DNA of 64,000 nucleotides from Tsukamurella sp. M9C (GTDB taxonomy: Bacteria; Actinomycetota; Actinomycetes; Mycobacteriales; Mycobacteriaceae), in NCBI RefSeq assembly GCF_020169415.1, contig NZ_JAIULG010000018.1:1-64000 (forward strand), read 5' to 3'. The position numbers and the translations under genes were made by a program. Positions 26,443-36,191 of the stretch are shown one piece after another (within the stretch, counting starts at the first letter, position 1; each line of letters opens with the position of its first letter). Under the pieces are notes generated by a model. That model was not told the origin of the DNA and made no database searches. It saw only the letters and a program-made list of their open reading frames with translations.

Positions 26443-27251
26443 TGCATCGTCACCCACGAGCCGAGCGAGCGGAACAGCGTGGCGGAGAAGGGCAGGTCGC
26501 TTCCGTAGCGCGCCGGATCGCGGGAGGCGTCCTCCTGCAGGGCGTGGCTCACGCCGCGCAGCCGCACGTAGTTCGCGTGGGTGCCGGTCATCACGTCGGC
26601 GAGGTCCTGCGTGGCGGAGCAGTCGACCGCGACGTCCGCGTCCGAGCAGGTGACGATGTTGTGCTTCTGCGGCGGCAGGGTCATCGCGGTGCGCAGTACG
26701 TCGGGCGTCCCCGCGGGCAGGCCGGTCAGCACGGGCTCGATGAGGGCCATCGGCACGGCAGCGCGTCCGGTGGCGCCGGTGCCCAGCGCGAGCGTCAGGG
26801 CCGCCGACGCACCGTGCCCGACGGCCAGCAGCCGGTCGTCGCCCAGGCCGGACCGCTCGGCGAGCGCCGTGAGGCCCTTCCCCGCGCGGTCCAGCTGGGC
26901 CGCGTAGTCCGGGGCGTCCGACGGTGCGCCGTCGAACCGCAGCGAGGCCACGCCGTGCTGGGCGAGCATCACCGAGAGCTCGCGCGCGGCGATCTGCCCG
27001 GCCCGGTCGGACCCGGCGAGGATCAGCGCGGCGCGCAGTCGCTGCGGATTGCGCGGCGAGACGTAGACGGCGGCGCCCGCGCTCACGGGCACCTGGACCG
27101 TCGACTCGTTCCAGTCCGCGGGCAGCGCCGCGGGCGCGGGCGGCGCGGGCTCCTGCGAGATCACCGGGGTGGGCTTGTCCGACGCGCACGACGCGACGGC
27201 GAGCAGCATCGCGAGGAGCACTGCGGCGAACCGCGTCCGGGCGTGGGTCAT
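26439..27251 (-). CDS. Alpha/beta-hydrolase-like lipoprotein, nucleophile missing
   Basis: 270 residues with a lipoprotein signal (LAVASCAS, Cys22). The fold reads as an alpha/beta hydrolase: VYVSPRNPQRLRAALILAGS, then LLAVGHGASAALTLALG at about residues 141-157. The expected GHSxG nucleophile is GHGAS, with Gly in place of Ser. It may bind without hydrolysing, or use the serine two residues later. Coupled by GTGA to the CPBP protease gene; together they could form an envelope module. Function unknown. Confidence 0.65.
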   Translation of the reverse strand: MTHARTRFAAVLLAMLLAVASCASDKPTPVISQEPAPPAPAALPADWNESTVQVPVSAGAAVYVSPRNPQRLRAALILAGSDRAGQIAARELSVMLAQHGVASLRFDGAPSDAPDYAAQLDRAGKGLTALAERSGLGDDRLLAVGHGASAALTLALGTGATGRAAVPMALIEPVLTGLPAGTPDVLRTAMTLPPQKHNIVTCSDADVAVDCSATQDLADVMTGTHANYVRLRGVSHALQEDASRDPARYGSDLPFSATLFRSLGSWVTMQ

Positions 27252-27280
27252 CGACTTCCCTCTCGTGGTTCGGCGCGTGG

Positions 27281-27616
27281 TCAGCGCAGGCGTTCTGCGG
27301 CGCGCGCGGTCTCGACGAGCCGGTCCGCGAGCTCGGCGAGTTCGGCCGGCTCGGCGCCCTCGGCGATGGCGGTCCGCACGTCCTCCGCGGCGCATCTCAC
27401 CTCGAACATACGCTCCCCGACCGACTCGGCCTCGTCCGCGGTGAGGACCACGGAATCCGGAGGCAACGAGGTACCGGCGAGGGCGTTGCGGGACTCGTAG
27501 GCGCGCTGCCGGCAGGACCGGCGGCAGTACTTGCGGGTGCGGCCCGGCCCCTCGGAGACCACCTCGCGCCCGCACCACGCACATGCGGCGGACCTGCGAC
27601 GGCGAGCGGTGGTCAT
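27281..27616 (-). CDS. Small zinc-ribbon-like hypothetical protein
   Basis: 111 residues. A basic start leads to CAWCGREV...KYCRRSCRQRAYE, a four-cysteine Zn site with an Arg-rich tail typical of a conserved actinobacterial family located beside rbpA. The second half is an acidic amphipathic helix (EPAELAELADRLVETARAAE). Probably nucleic-acid or RNA-polymerase associated, by charge and position; this is inference. Divergent from rbpA with 65 bp between starts. Confidence 0.7.
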   Translation of the reverse strand: MTTARRRRSAACAWCGREVVSEGPGRTRKYCRRSCRQRAYESRNALAGTSLPPDSVVLTADEAESVGERMFEVRCAAEDVRTAIAEGAEPAELAELADRLVETARAAERLR

Positions 27617-27681
27617 GGGCCGCAGTCTAGTGAACCGGGTAGACTGGGAATGTTCGGCGTAGGCATGAGGTTGGGAGAAGC

Positions 27682-28017
27682 ATGGCAGATCGAGTTCTAC
27701 GGGGCAGCCGCCTTGGCGCGGTGAGCTATGAGACGGATCGGGACCACGACCTCGCTCCGCGCCGGGTGGCGCGGTACCGCACGGACAACGGTGAGGAGTT
27801 CGACGTCCCGTTCGCGGACGACGCCGAGCTCCCCGGCACCTGGCTGTGCAAGAACGGGCTCGAGGGCACCCTGATCGACGGGGTCGCACCCGAGGAGAAG
27901 AAGGCGAAGCCGCCGCGCACGCACTGGGACATGCTGCTCGAGCGGCGGTCCGAGGGCGAGCTCGAGGAGCTCCTCAAGGAGCGGCTGGACCTGCTCAAGG
28001 CGCGGCGCGGTAAGTAA
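27682..28017 (+). CDS. rbpA: RNA polymerase-binding protein RbpA
   Basis: 111 residues: MADRVLRGSRLGAVSYETDR (N-terminal tail and core), zinc-less core domain with TWLCKNGLEGTLID, basic linker, and the sigma-interacting helix WDMLLERRSEGELEELLKERL. RbpA stabilises open complexes of the housekeeping sigma factor and modulates rifampicin response. GGGAGAA lies seven bases before the ATG. TAGACT at 27640-27645 could be its -10 box. It corresponds to Rv2050 and opens the block of conserved mycobacterial order. Confidence 0.95.
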   Translation: MADRVLRGSRLGAVSYETDRDHDLAPRRVARYRTDNGEEFDVPFADDAELPGTWLCKNGLEGTLIDGVAPEEKKAKPPRTHWDMLLERRSEGELEELLKERLDLLKARRGK

Positions 28018-28039
28018 CGCGAGGTACGTCCGACGAACG

Positions 28040-28071
28040 CGAAGGGCCCCGGAGTGATCCGGGGCCCTTCG
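28040..28071. terminator. Hairpin terminator between rbpA and ppm1
   Basis: CGAAGGGCCCCGG (28040-28052) pairs with 28059-28071 around a 6-nt AGTGAT loop: 13 bp. It serves the converging rbpA and ppm1 transcripts. Confidence 0.85.
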
Positions 28072-28085
28072 GCGTTCCTGCGGTC

Positions 28086-28844
28086 CTACTTGCCGCGCAG
28101 CTTCTGCAGCTTGCGCTTGCGGGCCCGGAAGCCCCACTTCGGCACCAGGGTGGCCGCCTCCTTGAAGATCGAGCCGCTCATCTTCGAGTCGCCGATCACC
28201 CGCTCGGTGAAGGTGATGGGCACCTCGACCACGGTGAAGCCGGCCTGCACGGCGCGCCAGGTCAGGTCGATCTGGAAGCTGTAGCCCAGCGACTCGACCT
28301 CGTCGAGGCCGAGGCCCTCCAGGGTCTCGCGGCGGAAGGCCTTGTAGCCGCCGGTGATGTCGCGGATACGGGTGCCCAGCATGACCTGGCTGTACACGTT
28401 GCCGCCGCGGGAGATCAGCTGGCGCGAGAGCGGCCAGTTCACCGTCTTGCCGCCGAAGACGTACCGCGAGCCGATCACCAGGTCGGCGCCGGCGTCGACC
28501 GCGGCGAGGTGCCGCTCGAGCTGCTCCGGGGCGTGCGAGCCGTCGGCGTCCATCTCGACGATGACGCGGTAGTCGCGCTCCAGGGCCCACTTGAAGCCCG
28601 CGATGTAGGCGCCGCCGAGGCCGTTCTTCTCGGCCCGGTGCAGCACGTGGATCCGGGGATCCTCGGCCGCCAACGAGTCGGCGAGGTCGCCGGTCCCGTC
28701 GGGGCTGTTGTCGTCGACCACGAGCACGTCGACACCGGGCTGCGCGCGGTGCAGCCGGCCCACGATGAGCGGCAGGTTCTCCAGCTCGTTGTACGTGGGG
28801 ATGATCACCAGCGTCTTCGACGACGGCGCTGACGTCTCACTCAT
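28086..28844 (-). CDS. ppm1: Polyprenol-phosphate mannosyltransferase Ppm1
   Basis: 252 residues, family GT2: IIPTYNE (14-20), DDNSPDGT (44-51) and the metal-binding DAD (99-101) in EMDADGSH. C-terminal basic region [13 protein letters not shown]. It makes polyprenyl-phosphomannose from GDP-mannose for lipomannan, lipoarabinomannan and protein mannosylation. ATG overlaps the lnt stop (ATGA). In M. tuberculosis Ppm1 and Lnt are one fused protein; here they are two coupled genes. Confidence 0.93.
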   Translation of the reverse strand: MSETSAPSSKTLVIIPTYNELENLPLIVGRLHRAQPGVDVLVVDDNSPDGTGDLADSLAAEDPRIHVLHRAEKNGLGGAYIAGFKWALERDYRVIVEMDADGSHAPEQLERHLAAVDAGADLVIGSRYVFGGKTVNWPLSRQLISRGGNVYSQVMLGTRIRDITGGYKAFRRETLEGLGLDEVESLGYSFQIDLTWRAVQAGFTVVEVPITFTERVIGDSKMSGSIFKEAATLVPKWGFRARKRKLQKLRGK

Positions 28845-30376
28845 GCAGGTTCCTCGGTCCGTGGGCGGGGCTGAAACAGACCTCCATCGTGCCTTATCGC
28901 CATCGCGATTCCGCAGAGGGTGGCCACGAGCAGTGCCACCTCGCCCCAATCCCCCAGTCGCGCGGCAGGGGTGAGGCCGTCGCGCAGGCGGATCGTCTCG
29001 ACGAGGTGGTCGTTGGTCCAGATGCTCGTCTGCCGGGTCACCTCGCCGTCGGGGCGCACCAGGGCGCTCACCCCGGTGGTGGCCGCGACCACCACGTCGC
29101 GGTCCAGCTCGACGGCCCGGACGCGGGACATGCCGAGCTGCTGGTAGGTCATCCCGGTGCGGCCGAAGGTGGCGTTGTTGGTGGGCACGGTGAGCACCTG
29201 CGCGCCGTTCTCGACGGAGCCGCGCAGCGCCCGGTCGAAGGCCACCTCGTAGCAGGTGGCGACGCCGAGCGGGACGCCGTTCGGGCGCACCACGCCCGGC
29301 CCGCTGCCCGGGGTGAAATCGTTCGCGAGGTCGACGTAGTCGCTGAACAGGCGGAAGAAGTCCCTCATCGGCATGGTTTCGCCGAAGGGCTGCAGGATCG
29401 CCTTGTCGTGCCGCTCCAGCGGGCCGCTCGCGTCGATGAGGATCATGCTGTTGTAGTAGCGGCCGGTGCCGTCGTAGTGCACGGTGCCGACCAGGATGGG
29501 GGCGCCCACGTCGGCGGCCGCCGCGCGGATCCGGGCCGCGACGTCCGGGTCGCGTTCCGGGGAGACGTCCGAGGAGTTCTCCGGCCAGATCACCACGTCG
29601 GGCTGTTTCTGCCGGCCCTCCCGGACCTCGGTCGCGAGTCGGTGCGTCTCGGTCAGGTGGTTGGTGAGCACGGCCTCCCGCTGGGTCGCGACGTCCCAGC
29701 GCTGCTCCGGCACGTTCCCCTGGATCGCGGCGATGGTCACCTCGCGCCCCGCCGACGGCGCGCCGACGGCCGGCCACGCCGCCGCCGCGCCGATCGCGAC
29801 GAGGGCGGCCGCGGCCGCGGGCAGCAGGAACGTCCGACGGTCCGCGCGACGGTACGCCGCGACGCCCGCGGCGGCGAGGGCCGCGCCGAGCAGTGCCACC
29901 ACGAACGACAGGCCCGGCGCGCCGATGTACCGAGCGAGGGCGAGCAGCGGACCGTCGGCCTGGCTGAAGGCGAGCCGGCCCCACGGGAAGCCGCCGAAGG
30001 GGAAGGAGGCGCGGGCCCACTCGGTCACGGCGAACGCCGCCGCGACCCACACGGGGCCGCCGGGGGCGCGGGCCACGCGCGTCGCGATCAGCCCGAAGGC
30101 GCCGTAGTAGAGGGCGCAGGTGATCCCGAGGCCGATCCACGGAAGTGCGCCCACCATGGAGTCGATCCACTTGAGCAGCGGGATGAACAGGCCCAGACCG
30201 GCGAGGAGGCCGTACCCGAAGCCGCCGCGGAGTGTCGGGCGCTCGCGGGTGGCGAGCACGGCGACGAGCGCCGCGACGCCGACCGGGGCGAGCCACCACA
30301 GGCCCGCGGGCGGGAAGGCGAAGAACAGCGCGACGCCGGCGAGCAGCGCGGCTCCCCCGCGGACCAGGAGTGTCAC
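28841..30376 (-). CDS. lnt: Apolipoprotein N-acyltransferase
   Basis: 511 residues. About seven N-terminal helices (to about residue 205), then a nitrilase-fold domain with the Glu-Lys-Cys triad in [17 protein letters not shown] and ATCYEVAFD. It adds the third acyl chain to lipoproteins and in mycobacteria also supports Ppm1. GTG start overlaps the amidohydrolase stop (GTGA); its own stop overlaps ppm1. The several lipoproteins in this window are its likely clients. Confidence 0.93.
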   Translation of the reverse strand: MTLLVRGGAALLAGVALFFAFPPAGLWWLAPVGVAALVAVLATRERPTLRGGFGYGLLAGLGLFIPLLKWIDSMVGALPWIGLGITCALYYGAFGLIATRVARAPGGPVWVAAAFAVTEWARASFPFGGFPWGRLAFSQADGPLLALARYIGAPGLSFVVALLGAALAAAGVAAYRRADRRTFLLPAAAAALVAIGAAAAWPAVGAPSAGREVTIAAIQGNVPEQRWDVATQREAVLTNHLTETHRLATEVREGRQKQPDVVIWPENSSDVSPERDPDVAARIRAAAADVGAPILVGTVHYDGTGRYYNSMILIDASGPLERHDKAILQPFGETMPMRDFFRLFSDYVDLANDFTPGSGPGVVRPNGVPLGVATCYEVAFDRALRGSVENGAQVLTVPTNNATFGRTGMTYQQLGMSRVRAVELDRDVVVAATTGVSALVRPDGEVTRQTSIWTNDHLVETIRLRDGLTPAARLGDWGEVALLVATLCGIAMAIRHDGGLFQPRPRTEEPA

Positions 30377-31935
30377 GCCGCGAACACCGTCCGGCCGTCG
30401 ACCACGGTGCGCAGGCAGCGCGGCAGGCGGGCGCCGGGCGCGAGGTCGGGCAGCGGCGCGACGCCGGCGCGGGGGTCGGTCGACCAGCGCTGCACGGCGT
30501 CCGACGGTGCGCGGACCACCAGCTCGTCGGCGTCCCATACCGCGAACGTCGCGGGCGCGCCGGGGACCAGGGTCCCGGCGACGCCGTCGCGGACTCCCCC
30601 GGCGCGCCAGGCGCCGCGGGTGGCGGCGGCGAACGCGGCGCGGGGCGAGACAGCGCTGCCCGGCGTGTGGTGCTGCGTCGCGGCACGCAGGGTGGCCCAG
30701 GGATCGAGCGGGGTGACGGGCGAGTCCGAGGAGAAGGCGAGCGGCACGGCGTTCTTCGCGAGCAGGGCGAAGTCGTTGAGGGTCGCGGCGCGCTCCGCGC
30801 CGAGGCGGCGCGCGTACATCCCGTCGGGGCCGCCCCACAGGGCGTCGAACTGCGGCTGCATCGAGGCGTTGACGCCCCAGTCGCCCAGCTTCGCGGCCTC
30901 GTCCGGCGTGACCATCTCCGCGTGCTCGATCCGGTGCCCGCAGGAGGCGACCCGCGGCCCGCCGAAGGCGTCGACGGCCGCCGCGAACGCGGCGACCACC
31001 CGGGCGACCGCCGCGTCGCCGATGGCGTGGAAGCCTGCCTGGATCCGGGCTCGGGTGCAGGCCAGGACGTGCGCGGTGACGGCGTCCTGGTCGAGGTAGG
31101 CGACGCCGGTCGACGGTACGTCCGCATACGGCGCGTGCAGCAGGGCGGTGCGGCTGCCGAGCGATCCGTCGACGAAGAGGTCGCCGGCCAGGCCGTCCGC
31201 CCCGGTGCGGTAGATGATCGCGCGGGCGTGGTCGGCGTCGCGGGCGGCCTCGCCCCAGTAGCGGCGCACGTGGACGCCGTGCTCGAGGGCGCCGAGGAGA
31301 GTGAAGTCGCGCTCCCCCGCGATGTCGGGCCCGCCGCACTCGTGGACGGCGGCGATGCCGGCAGCCGCGGCGGCGTCGAGGGCGGCGGTCTGGGCGGCGG
31401 TGATCTGCGCGTCGGTGAGAGCGTCGGTGGCGGCCGCGCGGACGGCGTGGTGCGCGGCGGCGGTGAGCGGACCGTCGGGCGAGAAGCCGGCGAGGCCGTC
31501 CAGGCCGGGCACGAGGGCGCGCAGCGCGGTGCTGGCCTGCGCGGAGTGCTCGTCGATGCGGGCCGCGTAGATCACGCGGTGCTCGTCGAGGTCGGTGCGC
31601 TGCAGCGGGCGTTCCCAGGTGGTGTCGTCCCATCCGCGGGCGATCACGGTGTCGCCGGAGGCGCCGGAGAGCGCCGCGCGGACGGCGTCGAGCCCGCCGG
31701 TGAGGTCGGGGCCGGTGAGCGCGAGGCCCGTCGCGGTCACGTGCACGTGGGTGTCGACGAAGGCGGGCGCGACGAAGGCGCCGGCGAGGTCGGTGACCTG
31801 CGCGTCCGGGTGCAGGGCCCGCGCCGCGCGATCCTCCCCGATCCAGCCGATCACCCCGTTCTCGACGGCGATCGCAGTGGCGGTGGTGGACGTGGGCGTG
31901 TAGATCCGCCCGCCGACGAGCAGTTCGGTGGTCAC
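30373..31935 (-). CDS. Amidohydrolase (YtcJ-like, amidohydrolase_3)
   Basis: 520 residues: VDTHVHV metal motif near residue 60, [23 protein letters not shown] and FSSDSPV, all typical of the YtcJ-like branch with one or two metals. The substrate is unknown; relatives hydrolyse N-acyl or cyclic amides. GTG 31935 is preferred to the upstream TTG because homologues start at the TELLVGGRI strand. First gene of a coupled unit with lnt and ppm1. Confidence 0.85.
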   Translation of the reverse strand: MTTELLVGGRIYTPTSTTATAIAVENGVIGWIGEDRAARALHPDAQVTDLAGAFVAPAFVDTHVHVTATGLALTGPDLTGGLDAVRAALSGASGDTVIARGWDDTTWERPLQRTDLDEHRVIYAARIDEHSAQASTALRALVPGLDGLAGFSPDGPLTAAAHHAVRAAATDALTDAQITAAQTAALDAAAAAGIAAVHECGGPDIAGERDFTLLGALEHGVHVRRYWGEAARDADHARAIIYRTGADGLAGDLFVDGSLGSRTALLHAPYADVPSTGVAYLDQDAVTAHVLACTRARIQAGFHAIGDAAVARVVAAFAAAVDAFGGPRVASCGHRIEHAEMVTPDEAAKLGDWGVNASMQPQFDALWGGPDGMYARRLGAERAATLNDFALLAKNAVPLAFSSDSPVTPLDPWATLRAATQHHTPGSAVSPRAAFAAATRGAWRAGGVRDGVAGTLVPGAPATFAVWDADELVVRAPSDAVQRWSTDPRAGVAPLPDLAPGARLPRCLRTVVDGRTVFAA

Positions 31936-31953
31936 GAAGGACCAGTCTGCCAA

Positions 31954-32481
31954 CTACGGGGCGGGCGGCAACTCGCGGTACCCCGGGCGCGGTCCCGGGC
32001 CGCCGAAGTCGACCACGGGCTCGGCCGGCGTGCGCTGGTCGGTGACCACGTCACCGTCGACGACGGTGCCGTAGCCGCGCGGCTGGCCGGCGAGGACCGT
32101 GACCAGGCCGGACTCCTCGACGAAGGACGCGACGCGCTTGGCGCCGACGTACGCGACCGCGGGCCGGACCACCGCGCGGACCGGCTTGACCAGCAGCAGC
32201 AGGCCGAGCGCGGTGCTCACCACGCCCGGCACCGCGAGCAGGAAGACGGCGGCCGCGAGGATCGCGGTGTCCATCAGCGCGGGGCCCGCGGACCGCTGCC
32301 CGTCGAGGGCCTGCCCGAGGTCGCGGAGCACGCCCGCGGCGGTGCGGCGCAGCATGAGCACGCCGAGCACGGTGGCGCCGATCATGGCCAGCACGGCCCA
32401 GCCGAAGCCGAGCCAGGACACCAGCCCGGCGAACGCCGCGATCTCCACGACGATGTAGGTCAGGAACGCGAAGAGCTTCAT
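31954..32481 (-). CDS. fxsA: FxsA family membrane protein
   Basis: 175 residues. Three hydrophobic helices, and the conserved start (MKLFAFLTYIVVEIAAFAGL), PGVVSTALGLLLL and the proline-rich soluble tail of FxsA/YtzA proteins. In E. coli FxsA relieves exclusion of phage T7; the general function is unknown. It corresponds to Rv2053c. The 112-bp upstream region carries the paired AACGACGTT palindromes. Confidence 0.9.
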   Translation of the reverse strand: MKLFAFLTYIVVEIAAFAGLVSWLGFGWAVLAMIGATVLGVLMLRRTAAGVLRDLGQALDGQRSAGPALMDTAILAAAVFLLAVPGVVSTALGLLLLVKPVRAVVRPAVAYVGAKRVASFVEESGLVTVLAGQPRGYGTVVDGDVVTDQRTPAEPVVDFGGPGPRPGYRELPPAP

Positions 32482-32528
32482 ACCGGTACAACGGGCGAAC
32501 CGGGCGAATGGTTCCCGGCCCCCTCGCA

Positions 32529-32587
32529 ATTGAACGACGTTCTGGAGAGGAAACCCGCAGGTGGCGTTCTCCAAAACGACGTTCAAT
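32529..32587. repeat. 20-bp inverted repeat built of two AACGACGTT palindromes
   Basis: Left arm 32529-32548 and right arm 32568-32587 pair over 20 bp with two mismatches around a 19-nt loop. Each arm contains its own odd palindrome (GAACGACGTTC at 32532-32542; AACGACGTT in the right arm). The region is AT-richer than its flanks. It lies just after the cobN stop and 48-106 bp before fxsA, both leftward, so it may be a cobN terminator, a double operator for fxsA, or both. No U tract. Confidence 0.65.
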
Positions 32588-32593
32588 CGGGGA

Positions 32594-35500
32594 TCAGCGG
32601 TCCTCGAGGTCGCCTTCGGTGTCGAGGTAGGCCTGCTGGAGGGCGGCGAGGAGCTCGGGGTCCGGGGACTTCCACAGCTCGCGCTGCGAGGCCTCGAGGA
32701 GCCGCTCGGCGATGCCGTGCAGCGCCCACGGGTTGGACTCCTCCATGAACTTCCGGTTCTCGGGATCGAGGACGTAGTTCTCGGTGAGCTTCTCGTACAT
32801 CCAGTCGGCCATCACGCCGGCGGTGGCGTCGAAGCCGAAGAGGTAGTCGACCGTCGCGGCCATCTCGAAGGCGCCCTTGTAGCCGTGCCGGCGCATCGCC
32901 GCCATCCACCGCGGGTTCACGACGCGGGCGCGGAAGACGCGGTTCGTCTCCTCGCTCAGCGTGCGCGTCCGCACCGCGTCCGGCCGGGTCGAGTCGCCGA
33001 CGTAGGCCTCGGGGTCCGAACCGGTGAGGTGACGGACCGTCGCGACCATGCCGCCGTGGTACTGGAAGTAGTCGTCCGAGTCGGCGATGTCGTGCTCGCG
33101 GGTGTCGATGTTCTTCGCGGCGACATTGATCCGCCGGTATGCGGCGCGCATGTCGTCGGCGGCCGGCGCACCGTCGAGCCCGCGGCCGTAGGCGTAGCCG
33201 CCCCAGGCCGTGTAGACCTCCGCGAGGTCGGCGTCGCTGCGCCAGTTCTTCGAGTCGATGAGCTGCAACAGGCCGGCGCCGTAGGTGCCGGGCTTGGAGC
33301 CGAACACCCGCGTGGTGGCCCGACGGGGATCGCCGTGGTCCGCGAGCGCGGCGCGGGTGTGCGCGGCGACGAAGTTGGAGTCGTCCGGCTCGTCGAGCTG
33401 CGCCACCAGCTGCACGGCGTCGTCGAGCATCGCCACGACGTGCGGGAAGGCGTCGCGGAAGAAGCCGGAGATGCGGACGGTGACGTCGATGCGCGGGCGG
33501 CCGAGCTCCTCCAGTCCGATGACCTCGAGGCCGGACACGCGCCGGGACTGCTCGTCCCACACGGGCGTGACGCCGAGCAGCGCCAGCACCTCGGCGATGT
33601 CGTCGCCGGCGGTACGCATGGCCGACGTGCCCCACACCGACAGCCCCACCGACTTCGGGTACTCGCCGTGCTCGTCTCGGTATCGCGAGACCAGCGAGGC
33701 GGCCAGCTCCTGCCCCGTCGCCCAGGCGAGCCGCGAGGGCACCGCCTTCGGGTCCACGGAGTAGAAGTTGCGGCCGGTCGGCAGCACGTTGATCAGCCCG
33801 CGCAGCGGCGAGCCCGACGGGCCCGCGGGCACGAAGCCGCCGGCGAGCGCGCGCAGCACGTGGTCGAGCTCGTCGCCGGTGCGGCGCAGTCGGGGCACGA
33901 CCTCGGTCGCCGCGAAGTCGAGGATCTTGGCCACGGCCGGGTCGTCCGTGAGGCCCGGCATCGCCGACGGTGCCCAGTCGGCGGCCGCGGCGGCGACGAC
34001 GAGTTCGCGGGCGCGGGCCTCGAACTCGTCCGTCTTCGCTTTCGACGCGGTGCCGTCCTCCTCCAGGCCCAGGGCCTCGCGCAGGCCCGGCGTGTGCACG
34101 GAGCCCGCCCACATCTGCTTGGCCCGGAGCATGGCGAGCACGAGGTCGGTCTCCGCGTCGCCCGACGGTGCCGCCCCCAGGATGTGCAGGCCGTCGCGGA
34201 TCTGGACGTCCTTGATCTCGCACAGCCAGCCGTCGACGTGCAGGATCATGTCGTCGAAGGCGTCCTCGTCGGGCTGGTTCTCCAGGCCGAGGTCGTGATC
34301 GAGCTTCGCCGCCTGCAGCAGCGTCCAGATCTGCTGCCGGATCATCGGCAGCTTCGCCGGGTCCAGGCTCTGCACGTTGGCGTACTCGTCGAGGTGCTGC
34401 TCCAGCCGCGCGATGTCGCCGTAGCTCTCCGCGCGCGCCATCGGCGGGATGAGGTGGTCGACGAGCACGGCGTGCGCGCGGCGCTTGGCCTGCGTGCCCT
34501 CGCCCGGGTCGTTGACCAGGAACGGGTAGATCAGCGGGAGGTCGCCGAGCGCGGCGTCCGTGCCGCACGAGGCGGACATGCCGAGCGTCTTGCCGGGCAG
34601 CCACTCCAGGTTGCCGTGCTTGCCGAGGTGGATGACCGCGTCGGCGCCGAAGCCGTGCTCGCGGTCGGCGAGCCAGCGGTAGCTCGCCAGGTAGTGGTGG
34701 CTGGGCGGCAGGTCCGGGTCGTGGTAGATCGCGACGGGGTTCTCACCGAAGCCGCGCGGCGGCTGCACCATGACGGTGAGGTTCCCGAACCGCAGCGCGG
34801 CGATCGCGATGTCGCCCGAGCCGGTGGTGAAGAGGGATCCGGGCGCCTCGCCCCAGTGCTCGGTCACCGCGTCGCGCAGGTCCTGCGGGAGCGTCGCGAA
34901 CCAGGCGCGGTAGGTCGCGGGGTCGACGGTGACCTCGCTCCCGTCGAGCCGCTCGTCGGAGAGCCAGTCCGGGTCCTGGCCGCCGCGGGCGATGACGGCG
35001 TGGATGAAGGCGTCGGAGTCGTCGGCCTCGAGCCCCGGGATGTCCGACGGTGCGCCGACGTCGTAGCCCGCGTCCGCGAGGCGACGGATCAGCTCCAGCG
35101 CCGACTGCGGCGTATCCAGGCCGACGGCGTTGCCGATGCGGGCGTGCTTGGTGGGGTACGCGGAGAGCATGAGCGCGATCTTCTTGTCCGCGTTCGGTAT
35201 GGAGCGCAGCCGCGCGTGCCGCAGCGCGAGGCCCGCGACCCGGTCGGCGCGCTCGGCGTCCGGGACGTACGCGGGCAGCCCGTCGTCGCCGATCTCCTTG
35301 AAGGAGAAGGGCACGGTGATGATCCGGCCGTCGAACTCCGGGATCGCGACCTGTGTCGCCACGTCGAGCGGGCTGAGGCCGTCGTCGCTGCCCTCCCACT
35401 GCTCGCGGGAGGTGGTGAGCGCCAGGGCCTGCAGGATCGGGATGTCGAGCGCGGCGAGGCGGCCCACGTCCCAGGACTCGTCGTCGCCGCCGGCCGCGGC

Positions 35501-36166
35501 ACCGGCGGCGTTGACGCCGCCCGCGGCGAGCACCGTGACGACCAGGGAGTCGAGCGTGCCGAGCTCGGCGAAGAGGGCGTCGTCGGCGGTGCGCAGCGAG
35601 GCGCAGAAGATCGGCACCGCCACGGCGCCGCGCGCTTCGATCGCCGTGGCGAGCGCGTCGATGTAGGCGGTGTTGCCCGCGAGGTGCTGGGCGCGGTAGT
35701 ACAGCACGCCGATCCGCGGGCCGTCCTGCGCCGCCGCAGGCCGGTCCACGATCCCCCACTGCGGCGCCGCGACGGGGGGCTCGAAGCCGTCGCCGGTGAG
35801 CAGCACCGTATCCGAGAGGAAGTGGTACAGCTGCGCCAGATTGTCGGGGCCACCCTCGGCGAGATAGGCGTGCGCCTGGGTGGCGACGCCGGCGGCCACC
35901 GTCGAGGCCTCCATGAGGTCGGCGTCGGGCGCCTGCTCCCCCGAGACCACGACGACCGGCTTCCCGCTGGCCGCCAGCGCGTCGAGGCCGCTCTCCCAGT
36001 AGCGGCGGCCGCCGAGGATGCGCACCAGCACGATGTCGGCGCCGTCGAGCAGGCCGGGGAGGTCGAGCTCCACGCTGATCCGCGCGGGGTTGGCCCAGCG
36101 GTAGTCGGCGCCGCTGGCCTTCGCGCTGAGGAGGTCGGTGTCCGAGGTGGAGAGGAGAAGGATCAC
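32594..36166 (-). CDS. cobN: Cobaltochelatase subunit CobN
   Basis: 1190 residues, normal length for CobN, the large porphyrin-binding subunit that inserts Co2+ into hydrogenobyrinate a,c-diamide in the aerobic B12 pathway. Landmarks: MILLLSTSDTDLLSA, LGKHGNLEWLPGK, VNVLPTGRNFYS-type text, and WMYEKLTENYVLD near the end. Partners CobS and CobT are not in the window. GTG start. Corresponds to Rv2062c. Unlike M. tuberculosis, it is separated from cobG by the lut and fabH-like genes. Confidence 0.95.
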   Translation of the reverse strand: MILLLSTSDTDLLSAKASGADYRWANPARISVELDLPGLLDGADIVLVRILGGRRYWESGLDALAASGKPVVVVSGEQAPDADLMEASTVAAGVATQAHAYLAEGGPDNLAQLYHFLSDTVLLTGDGFEPPVAAPQWGIVDRPAAAQDGPRIGVLYYRAQHLAGNTAYIDALATAIEARGAVAVPIFCASLRTADDALFAELGTLDSLVVTVLAAGGVNAAGAAAGGDDESWDVGRLAALDIPILQALALTTSREQWEGSDDGLSPLDVATQVAIPEFDGRIITVPFSFKEIGDDGLPAYVPDAERADRVAGLALRHARLRSIPNADKKIALMLSAYPTKHARIGNAVGLDTPQSALELIRRLADAGYDVGAPSDIPGLEADDSDAFIHAVIARGGQDPDWLSDERLDGSEVTVDPATYRAWFATLPQDLRDAVTEHWGEAPGSLFTTGSGDIAIAALRFGNLTVMVQPPRGFGENPVAIYHDPDLPPSHHYLASYRWLADREHGFGADAVIHLGKHGNLEWLPGKTLGMSASCGTDAALGDLPLIYPFLVNDPGEGTQAKRRAHAVLVDHLIPPMARAESYGDIARLEQHLDEYANVQSLDPAKLPMIRQQIWTLLQAAKLDHDLGLENQPDEDAFDDMILHVDGWLCEIKDVQIRDGLHILGAAPSGDAETDLVLAMLRAKQMWAGSVHTPGLREALGLEEDGTASKAKTDEFEARARELVVAAAAADWAPSAMPGLTDDPAVAKILDFAATEVVPRLRRTGDELDHVLRALAGGFVPAGPSGSPLRGLINVLPTGRNFYSVDPKAVPSRLAWATGQELAASLVSRYRDEHGEYPKSVGLSVWGTSAMRTAGDDIAEVLALLGVTPVWDEQSRRVSGLEVIGLEELGRPRIDVTVRISGFFRDAFPHVVAMLDDAVQLVAQLDEPDDSNFVAAHTRAALADHGDPRRATTRVFGSKPGTYGAGLLQLIDSKNWRSDADLAEVYTAWGGYAYGRGLDGAPAADDMRAAYRRINVAAKNIDTREHDIADSDDYFQYHGGMVATVRHLTGSDPEAYVGDSTRPDAVRTRTLSEETNRVFRARVVNPRWMAAMRRHGYKGAFEMAATVDYLFGFDATAGVMADWMYEKLTENYVLDPENRKFMEESNPWALHGIAERLLEASQRELWKSPDPELLAALQQAYLDTEGDLEDR

Positions 36167-36191
36167 CTCACCAACCCTAGTGGGCGCCGAT

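Noticed and set aside
32532-32542. GAACGACGTTC as a LexA/SOS box
   Set aside because: The actinobacterial SOS box needs a four-base spacer between GAAC and GTTC; here it is three.
32594-36190. Cobalamin riboswitch before cobN or cobG
   Set aside because: cobN has only 25 bp and cobG about 6 bp between it and the upstream stop, and no B12-box word is visible; there is no room for the element.
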